Below, piece after piece: positions 9,179 to 17,737 of a DNA stretch of 64,000 bases. Origin of the DNA: Gemmatimonadota bacterium (GTDB lineage: Bacteria > Gemmatimonadota > Gemmatimonadetes > Longimicrobiales > Gaopeijiaceae). The stretch lies in contig JAPOYJ010000070.1 in NCBI GenBank assembly GCA_026706635.1, positions 34,519-98,518 on the forward strand, in the 5' to 3' direction. Under the pieces are notes generated by a model. That model worked only from the letters and a program-made list of their open reading frames with translations, did not search any database and was not told where the DNA came from. The number at the start of each line of letters is the position of its first letter. Positions within the stretch are counted from its first letter, which is position 1. The translations under genes were made by a program, and so were the position numbers.

Positions 9179-9631
9179 ATGCGGATAGCCGTGATCCACG
9201 GACCCAACCTCAATATGCTGGGCGTGCGCGAGCCGGAGCTATACGGCACCGTCACCCTTGCCGAGATTGACGGCCAGATCTTCGCCCTCGCCTCTGAGCT
9301 GGACATCGAGGTGGAGGCCTTTCAGTCGAACTGCGAGGGCGCGATTCTGGACTATCTCGCCCAGTCGCGCGACCGCGTCGACGGGGTCCTCGTCAACCCC
9401 GCCGGACTCGGCCACACCTCGGTTGTGCTCCTCGACGGACTCCTCGCGACGGGACGCCCCTTCGTCGAGGTTCACCTCACCAATCCGGCCGCCAGGGAGG
9501 CCTTCCGCAGGCGCTCCCGGATCGCCCCGGCCGCCGTCGGGACCGTCGCGGGTCTTGGCCTGCAAAGCTATCTTCTAGGGTTGCGCGGGCTTTACCACCA
9601 TATCCACGAGGGCGATGCCAAGCACCGCTGA
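9179..9631 (+). CDS. aroQ: 3-dehydroquinate dehydratase, type II
   Basis: This enzyme dehydrates 3-dehydroquinate to 3-dehydroshikimate in the shikimate pathway. The 150-residue length is typical of the dodecameric type II enzyme. Visible motifs are HGPNLNMLG near the start, the catalytic Arg and Tyr in LGVREPELYG, FQSNCEG (usually FQSNHEG), the NPAGLGHTSV loop with the catalytic His, and EVHLTNP. Start ATG 9179 follows a GAGGAG ribosome-binding site. The 3' end overlaps efp by 17 bases. The Cys in place of the usual His in the SNHEG loop is a tolerated variation in the family, so activity is likely kept. Confidence 0.95.
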   Translation: MRIAVIHGPNLNMLGVREPELYGTVTLAEIDGQIFALASELDIEVEAFQSNCEGAILDYLAQSRDRVDGVLVNPAGLGHTSVVLLDGLLATGRPFVEVHLTNPAAREAFRRRSRIAPAAVGTVAGLGLQSYLLGLRGLYHHIHEGDAKHR

Positions 9632-10181
9632 CTTTCGCAACGGGATGGTGCTGGAGATCGACGGGGAGCTCTGGACGATCACCTACTTCCAGCACGTCAA
9701 GCCCGGCAAGGGCGGCGCATTCGTGCGCACCAAGTTGAAGAACGTCCTCTCCGGCGCCGTCGTCGACCGCACCTACCGGGCCGGCGAGAGGGTGACGAGC
9801 GTCCGCCTGGAGCGCCGTCCGGTCGACTACTCGTACAGCGACGGCGATCTCTACTACTTCATGGACCGGGAGACGTTCGACCTCATCCCGATCAGCCGCG
9901 AGATGCTGGGCGCCTCCCAGCTGAAGTACCTGAAGGAGAACATGCAGTGCGAGGGTCTGGTGCACGACGGCAACGTGATCAGCGTCGAGCTTCCGGCCTT
10001 CGTCGAGCTGGAGGTGGCCGACGCGGACCCCGGCTTTAGGGGCGACACCGCACAGGGGGCGACGAAGCCGGCGACGCTCGAGACCGGCGCCGTGGTGCAG
10101 GTGCCCCTCTTTGTCGAGGTCGGCGACGTGCTCAGGATCGACCGGCGCGAGGACAAGTACCTGACCCGAGTGAACGCATGA
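9615..10181 (+). CDS. efp: Translation elongation factor P
   Basis: EF-P binds between the P and E sites of stalled ribosomes and relieves polyproline stalling. The 188-residue protein has the three beta-barrel domains: the KOW-like domain with the modified-lysine loop KPGKGGAF (Lys32), the OB-like middle (PVDYSYSDGDLYYFMD) and the C-terminal S1-like domain (GDTAQGATKPATLETGAVVQVP). A Lys at the loop tip fits EpmA-type or other lysine modification; no modifying enzyme is in the window. The gene begins inside aroQ and its TGA overlaps the accB start (ATGA), a chain also seen in many other bacteria. Confidence 0.98.
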   Translation: MPSTADFRNGMVLEIDGELWTITYFQHVKPGKGGAFVRTKLKNVLSGAVVDRTYRAGERVTSVRLERRPVDYSYSDGDLYYFMDRETFDLIPISREMLGASQLKYLKENMQCEGLVHDGNVISVELPAFVELEVADADPGFRGDTAQGATKPATLETGAVVQVPLFVEVGDVLRIDRREDKYLTRVNA

Positions 10182-10666
10182 TCGAAATCGGATTCCTGGA
10201 GTCGCTGATCCGGATGCTGGACGACTCCTCCCTGGACACGCTCGAGATCAGGCGCGGCGGAACGCGTCTGCGTCTCTCGAAGTCGCCCGATGGCATCGCC
10301 GCTGCAAACCCGGTGGTCCACGCCCCGGCCGCGCCCGCTACCACGGTCGTCCCGACGTCGGCTGCCGCGGAGTCGACGGCTGCGCCCGCCGCTTCGAAGG
10401 CCGCCCCGCCCGCCGCCTCCGCGAGCGCCATCGAGGTGACCTCGCCGATGGTGGGGACCTTCTACCGGGCGCCGTCGCCCGAGGCGGACCCCTACGTCGA
10501 GGTGGGGAGCGAGGTGGCGGCCGGTGACGTGCTCTGCGTGATCGAGGCGATGAAGCTGATGAACGAGCTCGAGTGCGAGGGCGCCGGACGGATCGTCGAG
10601 ATCTGCGTCGACAACGCCGAGCCGGTGGAGTTCGGGCAGCTCCTCTTCCGCCTCGAGCCCTCCTGA
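10178..10666 (+). CDS. accB: Biotin carboxyl carrier protein of acetyl-CoA carboxylase
   Basis: AccB carries the biotin that moves CO2 from biotin carboxylase to the carboxyltransferase in the first step of fatty acid synthesis. The 162-residue protein has the N-terminal helical region (FLESLIRMLDDSSLDTLEI), a long Ala/Pro-rich flexible linker (about residues 45-85) and a C-terminal biotinyl domain starting SPMVGTFYRAPSPEADPYV. The biotinylated lysine is Lys126 in EAMKLMNE. It overlaps efp by four bases and is followed 35 bases later by accC. Confidence 0.97.
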   Translation: MIEIGFLESLIRMLDDSSLDTLEIRRGGTRLRLSKSPDGIAAANPVVHAPAAPATTVVPTSAAAESTAAPAASKAAPPAASASAIEVTSPMVGTFYRAPSPEADPYVEVGSEVAAGDVLCVIEAMKLMNELECEGAGRIVEICVDNAEPVEFGQLLFRLEPS

Positions 10667-10701
10667 CGGTCGCGGGCTGCTAGCGGCGCCGGGCAGGCGG
10701 A

Positions 10702-12042
10702 GTGTTCTCGAAGCTGCTGATCGCCAATCGCGGCGAGATCGCGCTCCGCATCGTCCGCGCATGCCGCGAGCTCGGCATCGCAACCGTCGCGGTGCACTCG
10801 GAGGCCGACCAGGAGTCGCTGCATGTGCGCTTCGCCGACGAGGCGGTGTGCATCGGCCCGCCGCAGTCGTCCGACTCCTACCTGAAGGTCTCGCGCATCG
10901 TCGCCGCGGCGGAGGTGACGGGTGCCGAGGCGGTGCACCCGGGCTACGGATTCCTCGCCGAGAGCGCCGAGTTCGCCGAGATCTGCCACCGCTCGAGGCT
11001 GGTCTTCGTCGGTCCCACGCCGGAGCAGATCCTGACGATGGGCGACAAGGCGGTGGCGCGCGAGACGGTGCGCCGCGCCGGAGTTCCGGTGGTGCCCGGA
11101 TCGGATGGGATCGTCGAGGACGCGGATGAGGCCGCTGGCCAGGCCCGCGAGATCGGCTTTCCGGTCATGATCAAGGCGGCGGCCGGCGGAGGAGGCAAGG
11201 GGATGCGGATCGCCACCGACCCCGAGTCCTTTCCGCGCCACTTCCGGGCGGCCCAGGCCGAGGCCGAGGCGGCCTTTGGCGCGGGCGGGTGCTACCTCGA
11301 GCGCTGCGTCGTCCGCCCTCGCCACATCGAATTCCAGGTCTTCGGCGACAGCCACGGGCGGGTGGTGCACCTGGGCGAGCGCGACTGCTCGATCCAGCGC
11401 CGCCACCAGAAGCTCGTCGAGGAGGCGCCGTCGCCGGCCCTCTCTCCGGAGATGCGCGAGCGCATGGGCGCGGCGGCCGTCGGGGCTGCGGAGGCGATCG
11501 ACTATCAGGGCTCGGGAACCGTCGAGTTCCTTCTCGACGAATCGGGCGACTTCTTCTTCATCGAGATGAACACGCGCATCCAGGTCGAGCACACCGTGAC
11601 CGAGGCGGTGACCGGTCTGGACCTCGTCAAGGAGCAGATCCGGGTGGCGGCGGGGCAGCCGCTCTCCTTCCCCCCGAATCCATCCGCCTTCCACGGCCAC
11701 GCGATCGAGTTCCGGATCAACGCCGAGGACCCCGATCGCAACTTCGCTCCGGCTCCTGGACGGATCGCGGCCTTCCATCAGCCGGGCGGGCCGGGAGTGC
11801 GGGTCGACACGCACGTCTACTCGGGGTACATGGTACCGCCCTTCTACGACTCGCTCATCGGCAAGCTGATCGTCTGGGGGAACACGCGCGAGGAGGCGGT
11901 GGCGCGCGGGCGCGAGGCGCTCGACTCCTTCGTCGTCGAGGGCATCCCGACCACGATCGGCTACCTTTCGCGGATCACTCGGAACGCCGACTTCATGGCC
12001 GGGAGGGTCGACACCGGCTTCGTGGACAGCTTCGACTGCTAG
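10702..12042 (+). CDS. accC: Biotin carboxylase subunit of acetyl-CoA carboxylase
   Basis: AccC carboxylates biotin on AccB with ATP and bicarbonate. The 446-residue protein is full length: the N-terminal domain begins [17 protein letters not shown], the ATP-grasp domain has the glycine-rich loop [12 protein letters not shown] and the [16 protein letters not shown] strand, and [14 protein letters not shown] carries the catalytic Glu, Asn and Arg residues. The C-terminal FRINAEDP block follows. Start GTG 10702 is preceded by GGCGGA. The usual accB-accC order is kept; carboxyltransferase genes are not in the window. Confidence 0.98.
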   Translation: MFSKLLIANRGEIALRIVRACRELGIATVAVHSEADQESLHVRFADEAVCIGPPQSSDSYLKVSRIVAAAEVTGAEAVHPGYGFLAESAEFAEICHRSRLVFVGPTPEQILTMGDKAVARETVRRAGVPVVPGSDGIVEDADEAAGQAREIGFPVMIKAAAGGGGKGMRIATDPESFPRHFRAAQAEAEAAFGAGGCYLERCVVRPRHIEFQVFGDSHGRVVHLGERDCSIQRRHQKLVEEAPSPALSPEMRERMGAAAVGAAEAIDYQGSGTVEFLLDESGDFFFIEMNTRIQVEHTVTEAVTGLDLVKEQIRVAAGQPLSFPPNPSAFHGHAIEFRINAEDPDRNFAPAPGRIAAFHQPGGPGVRVDTHVYSGYMVPPFYDSLIGKLIVWGNTREEAVARGREALDSFVVEGIPTTIGYLSRITRNADFMAGRVDTGFVDSFDC

Positions 12043-12055
12043 TCGGGGGTTGACG

Positions 12056-14524
12056 ATGGCCGACGCGCGCCAACGACGAGGTGGAACCAAGGCGGCGGTA
12101 GCCCGTCGGGAGACCTCGGCCATCAGGCGCCGAGGGCAGGTGCCGACCGGCGGCCGCCGGGAGCTGGAGCAGCGCATATTCGCCGTTGTCGCGGTCGTGC
12201 TGGCCGTGCTCGTCGCCGCGGCGCTCGTCCCGATCGAACCGCTGGGCGTCTCCGCCACCGAGATCTTCCCTGCCGGCAATCCAGTCGGCACTCTCGGCGA
12301 TACCCTGGATCGCGCCGTCAGGGAGTGGGTCGGCGCAGGCTGGGTCGGCGCACCGCTCCTCGTGCTCGCCTGTGCGCTGGCCATGGGCAGGTGGTGGCGG
12401 GCCGAGCGCCGCCGGAGCCTCTGGATCGTATCGGTGGCGCTGACGGTGCTGCCGCCCCTCTGCGCCTTCCTGGCCGGGGCGGGGGAGGGCTCGGTCGGGG
12501 TGGTCGGCGGCTTCCTGGGCGAGCCGCTCCGCTCCGCCACCGGCTGGTTTGGGGCGTGGGTCGTCATGGCCGGAGTCGTCGTCTCCGCCTGGGCCTCGGC
12601 CTTCGGGCTCGGTTCGCTGCGCGTCCCCGCACGGCTGGCGGCGCTCGCCGGCGGCGGGAGGATCGGACACCTACCGGGCAAGCTCTCGCGGCGCTGGGCC
12701 GAGCTCTGGGAGATGCGAGCCCAGAGGCGGAACGCTGCCCGGGGTCGGCCGGATCGGAGTCGGCGCGAGGCGGGCCGGACGAGGCGGGAGCGCCGCCCCA
12801 GGGGGAGACGTTCACGGCGAAGGGTAGCGCTGGGAGGTGCCTCGCCGACGGTCCCAGCCCCCACTGTGCCAAGCTCGGAAGCCCCGGCGACCCAGCCTGG
12901 GAGCCCGGCGCATGTGCAGCGGGATCGCTCCTCCGAGCCGTCCGCGCCAGGCATCGAGTCCCCCACTCCCGCCGGGCGCCGCTACACCCCGCCCGGTCCG
13001 GGGCTTCCCGGCACGGAGCTGCTCCGCGAACCCGAGCGCTCGGACCGCGTCGGGATGGAGCGCGACCTCGACCACCTGGGCGAGGTGCTCGTCGGCACCC
13101 TTGCGACCTTCGGGATCAGCTGCGAGATACGGGGCCGCGTGACCGGACCGGCAGTCACCCGCTACGAGGTGGTGCCGGAGGCTGGGGTCAAGGTCAGCCG
13201 CATCGCCAGTCTCGACGCCGACCTGGCGCTCGCGATGAAGGCCCGGAGCGTGCGGATCGTCGCTCCGATTCCGGGAAAGGGCGCCGTGGGGGTCGAGATC
13301 CCGAATCCGCAGCCCCAGATGGTGCGTCTCCGCGAGATCATCGAGGAGCCGATCTTCGCCCGCTCAGGCGGGACGCTCCCACTGGCGCTCGGCCGCGATC
13401 TGACCGGCCACCCCTACGTCGCGGATCTCGCCAAGATGCCGCACGCCCTTATCGCCGGCGCCACGGGCTCCGGGAAGTCCGTCTGCCTGAACACCATCAT
13501 CACCAGCCTGGTCTACCGCCACGGCCCCGACCGCCTGCGCCTCCTCCTCCTGGACCCCAAGATGGTCGAGCTCTCCGCCTACGCGGAGCTTCCCCACCTG
13601 CGCCACCCGGTGGTGACCGACCCGCGCGAGGCGGCCGGAGCGCTCAGGTGGGCCGTCATGGAGATGGAGCGCCGCTACTCGCTGCTGAGCGCCAACGGCG
13701 TCCGGTCGCTCGGGGAGTTCAACGAGCGCCTCGAGCGGGGCGGAGAGCTGAGGCTGGCCCGGCCCGGGAGCGCAGTGGGCGACGACGAGGCACCGAGGTA
13801 CGAGGAGGGGATGCTCCCCTGGATCGTCGTGGTGGTGGACGAGCTCGCCGACCTGATGATGACGGTGCAGGCCGAGGTCGAGAAGCCGCTCACGCAGCTC
13901 GCGCAGAAGGCCCGCGCGATCGGCATCCACCTGCTGGTGGCGACGCAGCGTCCCAGCGTCAATGTGATCACCGGGCTCATCAAGGCGAACTTCCCCTGCA
14001 GGATCGCCTTCCGCGTCGCCTCCAAGACCGACTCGCGCACGATCCTCGACCAGAACGGCGCCGAATCGCTCCTCGGGGCTGGCGACATGCTCTTTCTTCC
14101 GCCGGGACAGAGCGAGCCGGTGCGGATGCAGGGCGCCTTCGTCTCGACCGACGAGACCGAGGAGCTAATGGCCTGGTTCCGCGAGCAGGCCGATACGCTC
14201 GACGCGCTCAGGGCCAGGGTCGCGAGCCGTGAGCGCGACATCCTGCAGGAGGTGGGCGAGCTCGAGGCCGACGAGGCTGGCGGCTTCGGCGCGGAGGGGG
14301 CGGGCGACTGGGACCTCCTCTTCCGCGAGGCCGCCCAGGCGTGCATCGAGCAGGGCGCAGGCTCCACCTCTCTCCTGCAGCGGCGCCTGCGGATAGGATA
14401 CGGCCGGGCGGCGAGGATCGTGGACCAGCTCCACGACGCCGGAGTGCTCGGCCCTCCCGACGGATCCAGGCCCCGCGAGGTCCTAGTGGGCGCCGCCGGC
14501 CTGGACGAGATATGCCCGTCCTGA
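12056..14524 (+). CDS. ftsK: DNA translocase FtsK
   Basis: FtsK is a septal membrane-anchored DNA pump that clears and aligns chromosome termini at division. The 822-residue protein has an N-terminal basic segment, about four hydrophobic helices (residues about 35-200), a Pro/Arg-rich linker (about 220-330), the alpha subdomain (GRVTGPAVTRYEVVPEAGVKV) and the motor with Walker A AGATGSGKS (about 467-475), Walker B IVVVVDELADLMM and THLLVATQRPSVNVITG-like core. The C-terminal winged-helix gamma domain (LLQRRLRIGYGRAARIVDQL) should recognise polar KOPS-type sites. ATG 12056 was preferred over TTG 12050. Its 3' end overlaps the next gene. Confidence 0.97.
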   Translation: MADARQRRGGTKAAVARRETSAIRRRGQVPTGGRRELEQRIFAVVAVVLAVLVAAALVPIEPLGVSATEIFPAGNPVGTLGDTLDRAVREWVGAGWVGAPLLVLACALAMGRWWRAERRRSLWIVSVALTVLPPLCAFLAGAGEGSVGVVGGFLGEPLRSATGWFGAWVVMAGVVVSAWASAFGLGSLRVPARLAALAGGGRIGHLPGKLSRRWAELWEMRAQRRNAARGRPDRSRREAGRTRRERRPRGRRSRRRVALGGASPTVPAPTVPSSEAPATQPGSPAHVQRDRSSEPSAPGIESPTPAGRRYTPPGPGLPGTELLREPERSDRVGMERDLDHLGEVLVGTLATFGISCEIRGRVTGPAVTRYEVVPEAGVKVSRIASLDADLALAMKARSVRIVAPIPGKGAVGVEIPNPQPQMVRLREIIEEPIFARSGGTLPLALGRDLTGHPYVADLAKMPHALIAGATGSGKSVCLNTIITSLVYRHGPDRLRLLLLDPKMVELSAYAELPHLRHPVVTDPREAAGALRWAVMEMERRYSLLSANGVRSLGEFNERLERGGELRLARPGSAVGDDEAPRYEEGMLPWIVVVVDELADLMMTVQAEVEKPLTQLAQKARAIGIHLLVATQRPSVNVITGLIKANFPCRIAFRVASKTDSRTILDQNGAESLLGAGDMLFLPPGQSEPVRMQGAFVSTDETEELMAWFREQADTLDALRARVASRERDILQEVGELEADEAGGFGAEGAGDWDLLFREAAQACIEQGAGSTSLLQRRLRIGYGRAARIVDQLHDAGVLGPPDGSRPREVLVGAAGLDEICPS

Positions 14525-15228
14525 GGATGCCCCTCGTTGTCGTGGCCGCGGTCCTACCGGCCGCCGCGTCGCTCGTGGCACCGCTGGGGGCACAGGGCGG
14601 GGAGCCCGAGCTGGGGGGGGCGCACCGCGCGGTCGAGGCGGCGGCGGAGCGATACCGCGAGATCGGCGCCTTCTGCGCCGACTTCGCCCAGACGATCGAG
14701 GTGAAGCTCCTGGGCCGCCGGGTCGAGAGCTCGGGCGAGCTCTGCCGACGACACCCCGACCTCTTCTCGATGCGCTTCGCCGATCCCGAGGGCGACATGG
14801 TGGTATCGGACGGAGAGCGCCTCTGGGTATACTACCGGAGCGTCGACCCCGACCAAGTGCTGAGCTATCCGGCCGCCAGCGCTCCCGGCAGCCACGACTT
14901 CGTGCTCGAGCTCCTGCAGGATCCGGCAACCGGGTACGCCCTCGCCGAGCCCGCCACCGAGGTGGTGGAGGGGCGGGAATGCCGGGTGGTGGACGCCACT
15001 CCGGGCCCCGGAGCCCGCTACCGGGGCGCCCGTCTCTGGATCGACGGCCAGTCGCATCTGCTCAGGCGAATCGAGCTGCGCGAGGAGAGCGGCAATCTGC
15101 GCTCGGTGGAGCTCTCCGGGTACACCTTTTCGCCTCCGCCCGCCGACAGCCTCTTCACCTTTGCCGTGCCGGAAGGTGTCCAGGTGGTGGATCGTCCGGG
15201 GGTCGGGGCTATGAGGGTGGGGCGATGA
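14512..15228 (+). CDS. lolA: Periplasmic lipoprotein carrier, LolA-like
   Basis: LolA shuttles lipoproteins through the periplasm from LolCDE to the outer membrane. The 238-residue protein has a signal peptide (PLVVVAAVLPAAASLVAPLGAQ) and the LolA-type half-barrel pattern: YREIGAFCADFAQTIEV, then SSGELCRRHPDLFSMRFADPEGDMVVSDG and LWVYY, with a late SGYTFSPPPADSLFTF hook region. It overlaps ftsK upstream by 13 bases and rimO downstream by four (ATGA). The ftsK-lolA order is common in diderms, which supports the call over other LolA/LppX-fold proteins. Confidence 0.85.
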   Translation: MPVLRMPLVVVAAVLPAAASLVAPLGAQGGEPELGGAHRAVEAAAERYREIGAFCADFAQTIEVKLLGRRVESSGELCRRHPDLFSMRFADPEGDMVVSDGERLWVYYRSVDPDQVLSYPAASAPGSHDFVLELLQDPATGYALAEPATEVVEGRECRVVDATPGPGARYRGARLWIDGQSHLLRRIELREESGNLRSVELSGYTFSPPPADSLFTFAVPEGVQVVDRPGVGAMRVGR

Positions 15229-16715
15229 GGCTCCGCACCCGCGAGCTCCCGGTCTTCCCGGTGGCGGGAGGACCGGTTCGGGGGGGACCGGCGTCGGTCG
15301 CGGCCGTCGAGCCGCAATCCTTCGAGATCGGCCCCGCGGACGGCCCGCGTCTGGGGCTCGTGACGCTAGGCTGCGACAAGAACACCGTCGATTCCGAACG
15401 GATGATGGCGGTGCTGGCCCAGGCGGGCGCCCGGGTGACCAGCGACGTCGAGAGCGCCCAGGTCGTGGTGGTCAACACCTGCGGATTCATCGAGTCGGCC
15501 AAGGAGCAGTCGATAGACACGATCCTGCGTGCCTGCGAGATGAAGGAGGAGGGCCGGGTGGAGGCGGTCGTCGCCGTGGGGTGCATGGTGCAGCGCCACG
15601 GGGACGAGCTCGAGCGCGAGATCCCCGAGCTGGACCTCAGTCTGGGGATCGCCGAGATGCCGCGGCTGGTTTCGAAGCTGCGGACGCTGGGCTGGCTCCC
15701 CTCGGAGGACGACGGCGAGGTGCACAACGGAATTGTGCATAACATGGAGATCCCGCTCAGGGTGCTCGCCACCTCCACGCCGCACACCTCCTTTCTCAAG
15801 ATCAGCGAGGGGTGCGACCATCGCTGCGCCTTCTGCGCCATTCCCCACATGCGGGGCCTGCACCGTTCGGCACCTCTGGGCGAGCTCGTTGACGAGGCCC
15901 GGGCGCTGGGCGAGGCGGGGGTGAGGGAGCTGAACATCGTCTCGCAGGACACCACCTGGTACGGACGCGATCTCCGGCGTCGCGACCGCTCCGCGGCGCT
16001 CCTGCCGGAGCTGCTGCGGGCGCTCCTGGATGGGAGCGACGTCGAGTGGTTCCGTCTGCTGTACATGTATCCTTCGGGGATCGGGCGCGACACCGTCTCG
16101 CTGATTGCCGGCGAACCGCGTCTCCTCCCCTACCTCGACATGCCCCTCCAGCATGGGAGCGACCGGGTGCTCGCCCGCATGCGACGCCCCGAGCGCCGAA
16201 GCGTGGTGCGGGAGCGGGTGCGGTGGCTGCGGGAGGAGATCGGCGACCTGACGCTCCGCACGACCGTGATCGTGGGCTTTCCGGGCGAGACCGAGGACGA
16301 CGTGGAGGAGATGCTCGACTTCCTCGACGAGATTCGCTTCGACCGGCTGGGCGCCTTCGCGTACTCGGTCGAGGAGGGGACGGCGGCTGCGGCCATGCCG
16401 GACCAGGTGCCGGACGAGATCAAGGCGGAGCGCCTCGACCGGGTGATGGAGCGCCAGCGCGAGATCTCCTGGGAGCTGAACCAGAGTTGGGTGGGGCGAC
16501 GCGCGCGGGCGCTGGTGGATTCGGTGCCCTCCCCGTCAGGCGGGGGCGATGCGGCCCAGGCGGTCGGGCGGACCGAGGGGCAGGCAGCCGAGGTCGATGG
16601 CCACACCCTGCTGACCGGCGCCGGATTGACGGAGGTGCAGCCCGGCGACTTCGTCGAGATTGAGATCGTGGACGCCGACGACTACGACCTCGCCGCGAGG
16701 ATAGTCGCCAGGTGA
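15225..16715 (+). CDS. rimO: Ribosomal protein S12 methylthiotransferase RimO
   Basis: RimO is a radical-SAM enzyme that methylthiolates the conserved Asp of ribosomal protein S12. The 496-residue protein has the N-terminal UPF0004 domain (LVTLGCDKNTVDSE, NTCGFIESAKEQSI and VAVGCMVQRH give its three cluster cysteines), the radical-SAM core with CDHRCAFC (about residue 197) and a C-terminal TRAM domain. SCD-type wording CGFIESAKEQ favours RimO over MiaB. About 40 extra residues precede the usual start. The gene is bracketed by four-base overlaps with lolA and with the next oxidoreductase. Confidence 0.95.
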   Translation: MRLRTRELPVFPVAGGPVRGGPASVAAVEPQSFEIGPADGPRLGLVTLGCDKNTVDSERMMAVLAQAGARVTSDVESAQVVVVNTCGFIESAKEQSIDTILRACEMKEEGRVEAVVAVGCMVQRHGDELEREIPELDLSLGIAEMPRLVSKLRTLGWLPSEDDGEVHNGIVHNMEIPLRVLATSTPHTSFLKISEGCDHRCAFCAIPHMRGLHRSAPLGELVDEARALGEAGVRELNIVSQDTTWYGRDLRRRDRSAALLPELLRALLDGSDVEWFRLLYMYPSGIGRDTVSLIAGEPRLLPYLDMPLQHGSDRVLARMRRPERRSVVRERVRWLREEIGDLTLRTTVIVGFPGETEDDVEEMLDFLDEIRFDRLGAFAYSVEEGTAAAAMPDQVPDEIKAERLDRVMERQREISWELNQSWVGRRARALVDSVPSPSGGGDAAQAVGRTEGQAAEVDGHTLLTGAGLTEVQPGDFVEIEIVDADDYDLAARIVAR

Positions 16716-17737
16716 CCGGCAAGGGAGGGAAGGTGCGGATCGGGGTGTTCGGCACCGGCGCGATCAGCCAGCTGATGCACCTTCCGATGCTCTCGGAGCG
16801 CCCGGATGTGGAGCTGGCCGCTGTCTGCGACCCGGACGAGCTGAAGGCGAGGAGCGTGGCCGAGCGCTTCGGCATCCCACAGGTGCTCGCGGACGAGGCG
16901 ATGGTGGCGGCTCGGGACATCGACGGAGTGGTGGTCGCCGCTCCGAGCTTCCTGCACGAGGTGATCGCCGCGCAGTGCCTGGAGCGTGGCAAGGACGTCC
17001 TGGTGGAACGCCCGCTGGCGCTCTCGCCGGGCGGGGCCAGATGGTTGGTCGACGCCGCCCAGGACGCCGGTCGGAGCCTAGTGCTTGGGATGGCGCACCG
17101 CTACCAGAGCGATGTGATGGCGCTCAGGCGCGCGGTGGCCGACGGTGCGCTCGGCACCATCGGGGCGGTGCGCGTGACCTGGCTGAACTGTGCCAAGCGG
17201 AGGCCGCGGAGCGGGTGGCGCAGGCGCGCCCTCGAGTCGGGTGGCGGGGTGCTGATCGACATCGGGGTGCCCGCCCTCGATCTGGCGCTCTGGGTGCTGG
17301 GCTACCCCGGGGTGGAGCGCGTCTCCGCTCTTACGCTGGGCGACGAGGTGGACGACGTCGAGGAGGACCTGCACCTGCACGCCTGTGCCGAGGGGGGCGT
17401 CGCGATCTCGCTATCGGCCAGCTGGCGCTTCCACGGCCCGGACGACCAGCACCGCATCGAGGTCTTCGGCTCGCGGGGCACGGCTGTTATGGCCCCCCTC
17501 TCCATACACCGCGACGAGGGCGGCCGCACGGTCGACGCGACACCGCGCCTCCCGCAGCCGAGCGGAGGCGAGAGCATGTTCACGAGTGGCTACCGGCGCC
17601 TGCTCGACCGGTTCGTGGCGATAGTGGCGGGACGCGCCGAAGCCGAGCCGCCGACGGAGCAGGTCGCGCTGATGCGCCTTGTCGAGGCGGCGTATCGATC
17701 GGCACAGGAGGGCCGCGAGGTTACGGTCTCGGCTTGA
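16712..17737 (+). CDS. Gfo/Idh/MocA-family NAD(P)-dependent oxidoreductase
   Basis: This 341-residue protein has an N-terminal Rossmann fold (RIGVFGTGAISQLMHLP, then AVCDPDELKA) and the family catalytic segment in which EKP reads ERP (KDVLVERPLAL). The C-terminal alpha/beta domain includes GGGVLIDIGVPALDLALWVLG and the DDVEEDLHLH strand. Family members oxidise or reduce sugars, sugar nucleotides or polyols; the substrate cannot be read from the sequence. The Lys-to-Arg change in the EKP motif is unusual and may alter catalysis. Start GTG 16712 overlaps the rimO stop, and its own stop overlaps the TTG of lnt. Confidence 0.88.
   Translation: MTGKGGKVRIGVFGTGAISQLMHLPMLSERPDVELAAVCDPDELKARSVAERFGIPQVLADEAMVAARDIDGVVVAAPSFLHEVIAAQCLERGKDVLVERPLALSPGGARWLVDAAQDAGRSLVLGMAHRYQSDVMALRRAVADGALGTIGAVRVTWLNCAKRRPRSGWRRRALESGGGVLIDIGVPALDLALWVLGYPGVERVSALTLGDEVDDVEEDLHLHACAEGGVAISLSASWRFHGPDDQHRIEVFGSRGTAVMAPLSIHRDEGGRTVDATPRLPQPSGGESMFTSGYRRLLDRFVAIVAGRAEAEPPTEQVALMRLVEAAYRSAQEGREVTVSA

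Noticed and set aside
9179..9631. FQSNCEG in AroQ as a sign of lost activity
   Set aside because: This loop varies among active type II dehydroquinases, and the catalytic Arg, Tyr and His are present.
10492..12966. An 824-codon open frame on the - strand across accC and ftsK
   Set aside because: It is antisense to two well-supported genes, rich in Arg/Pro/Ala and without motifs.
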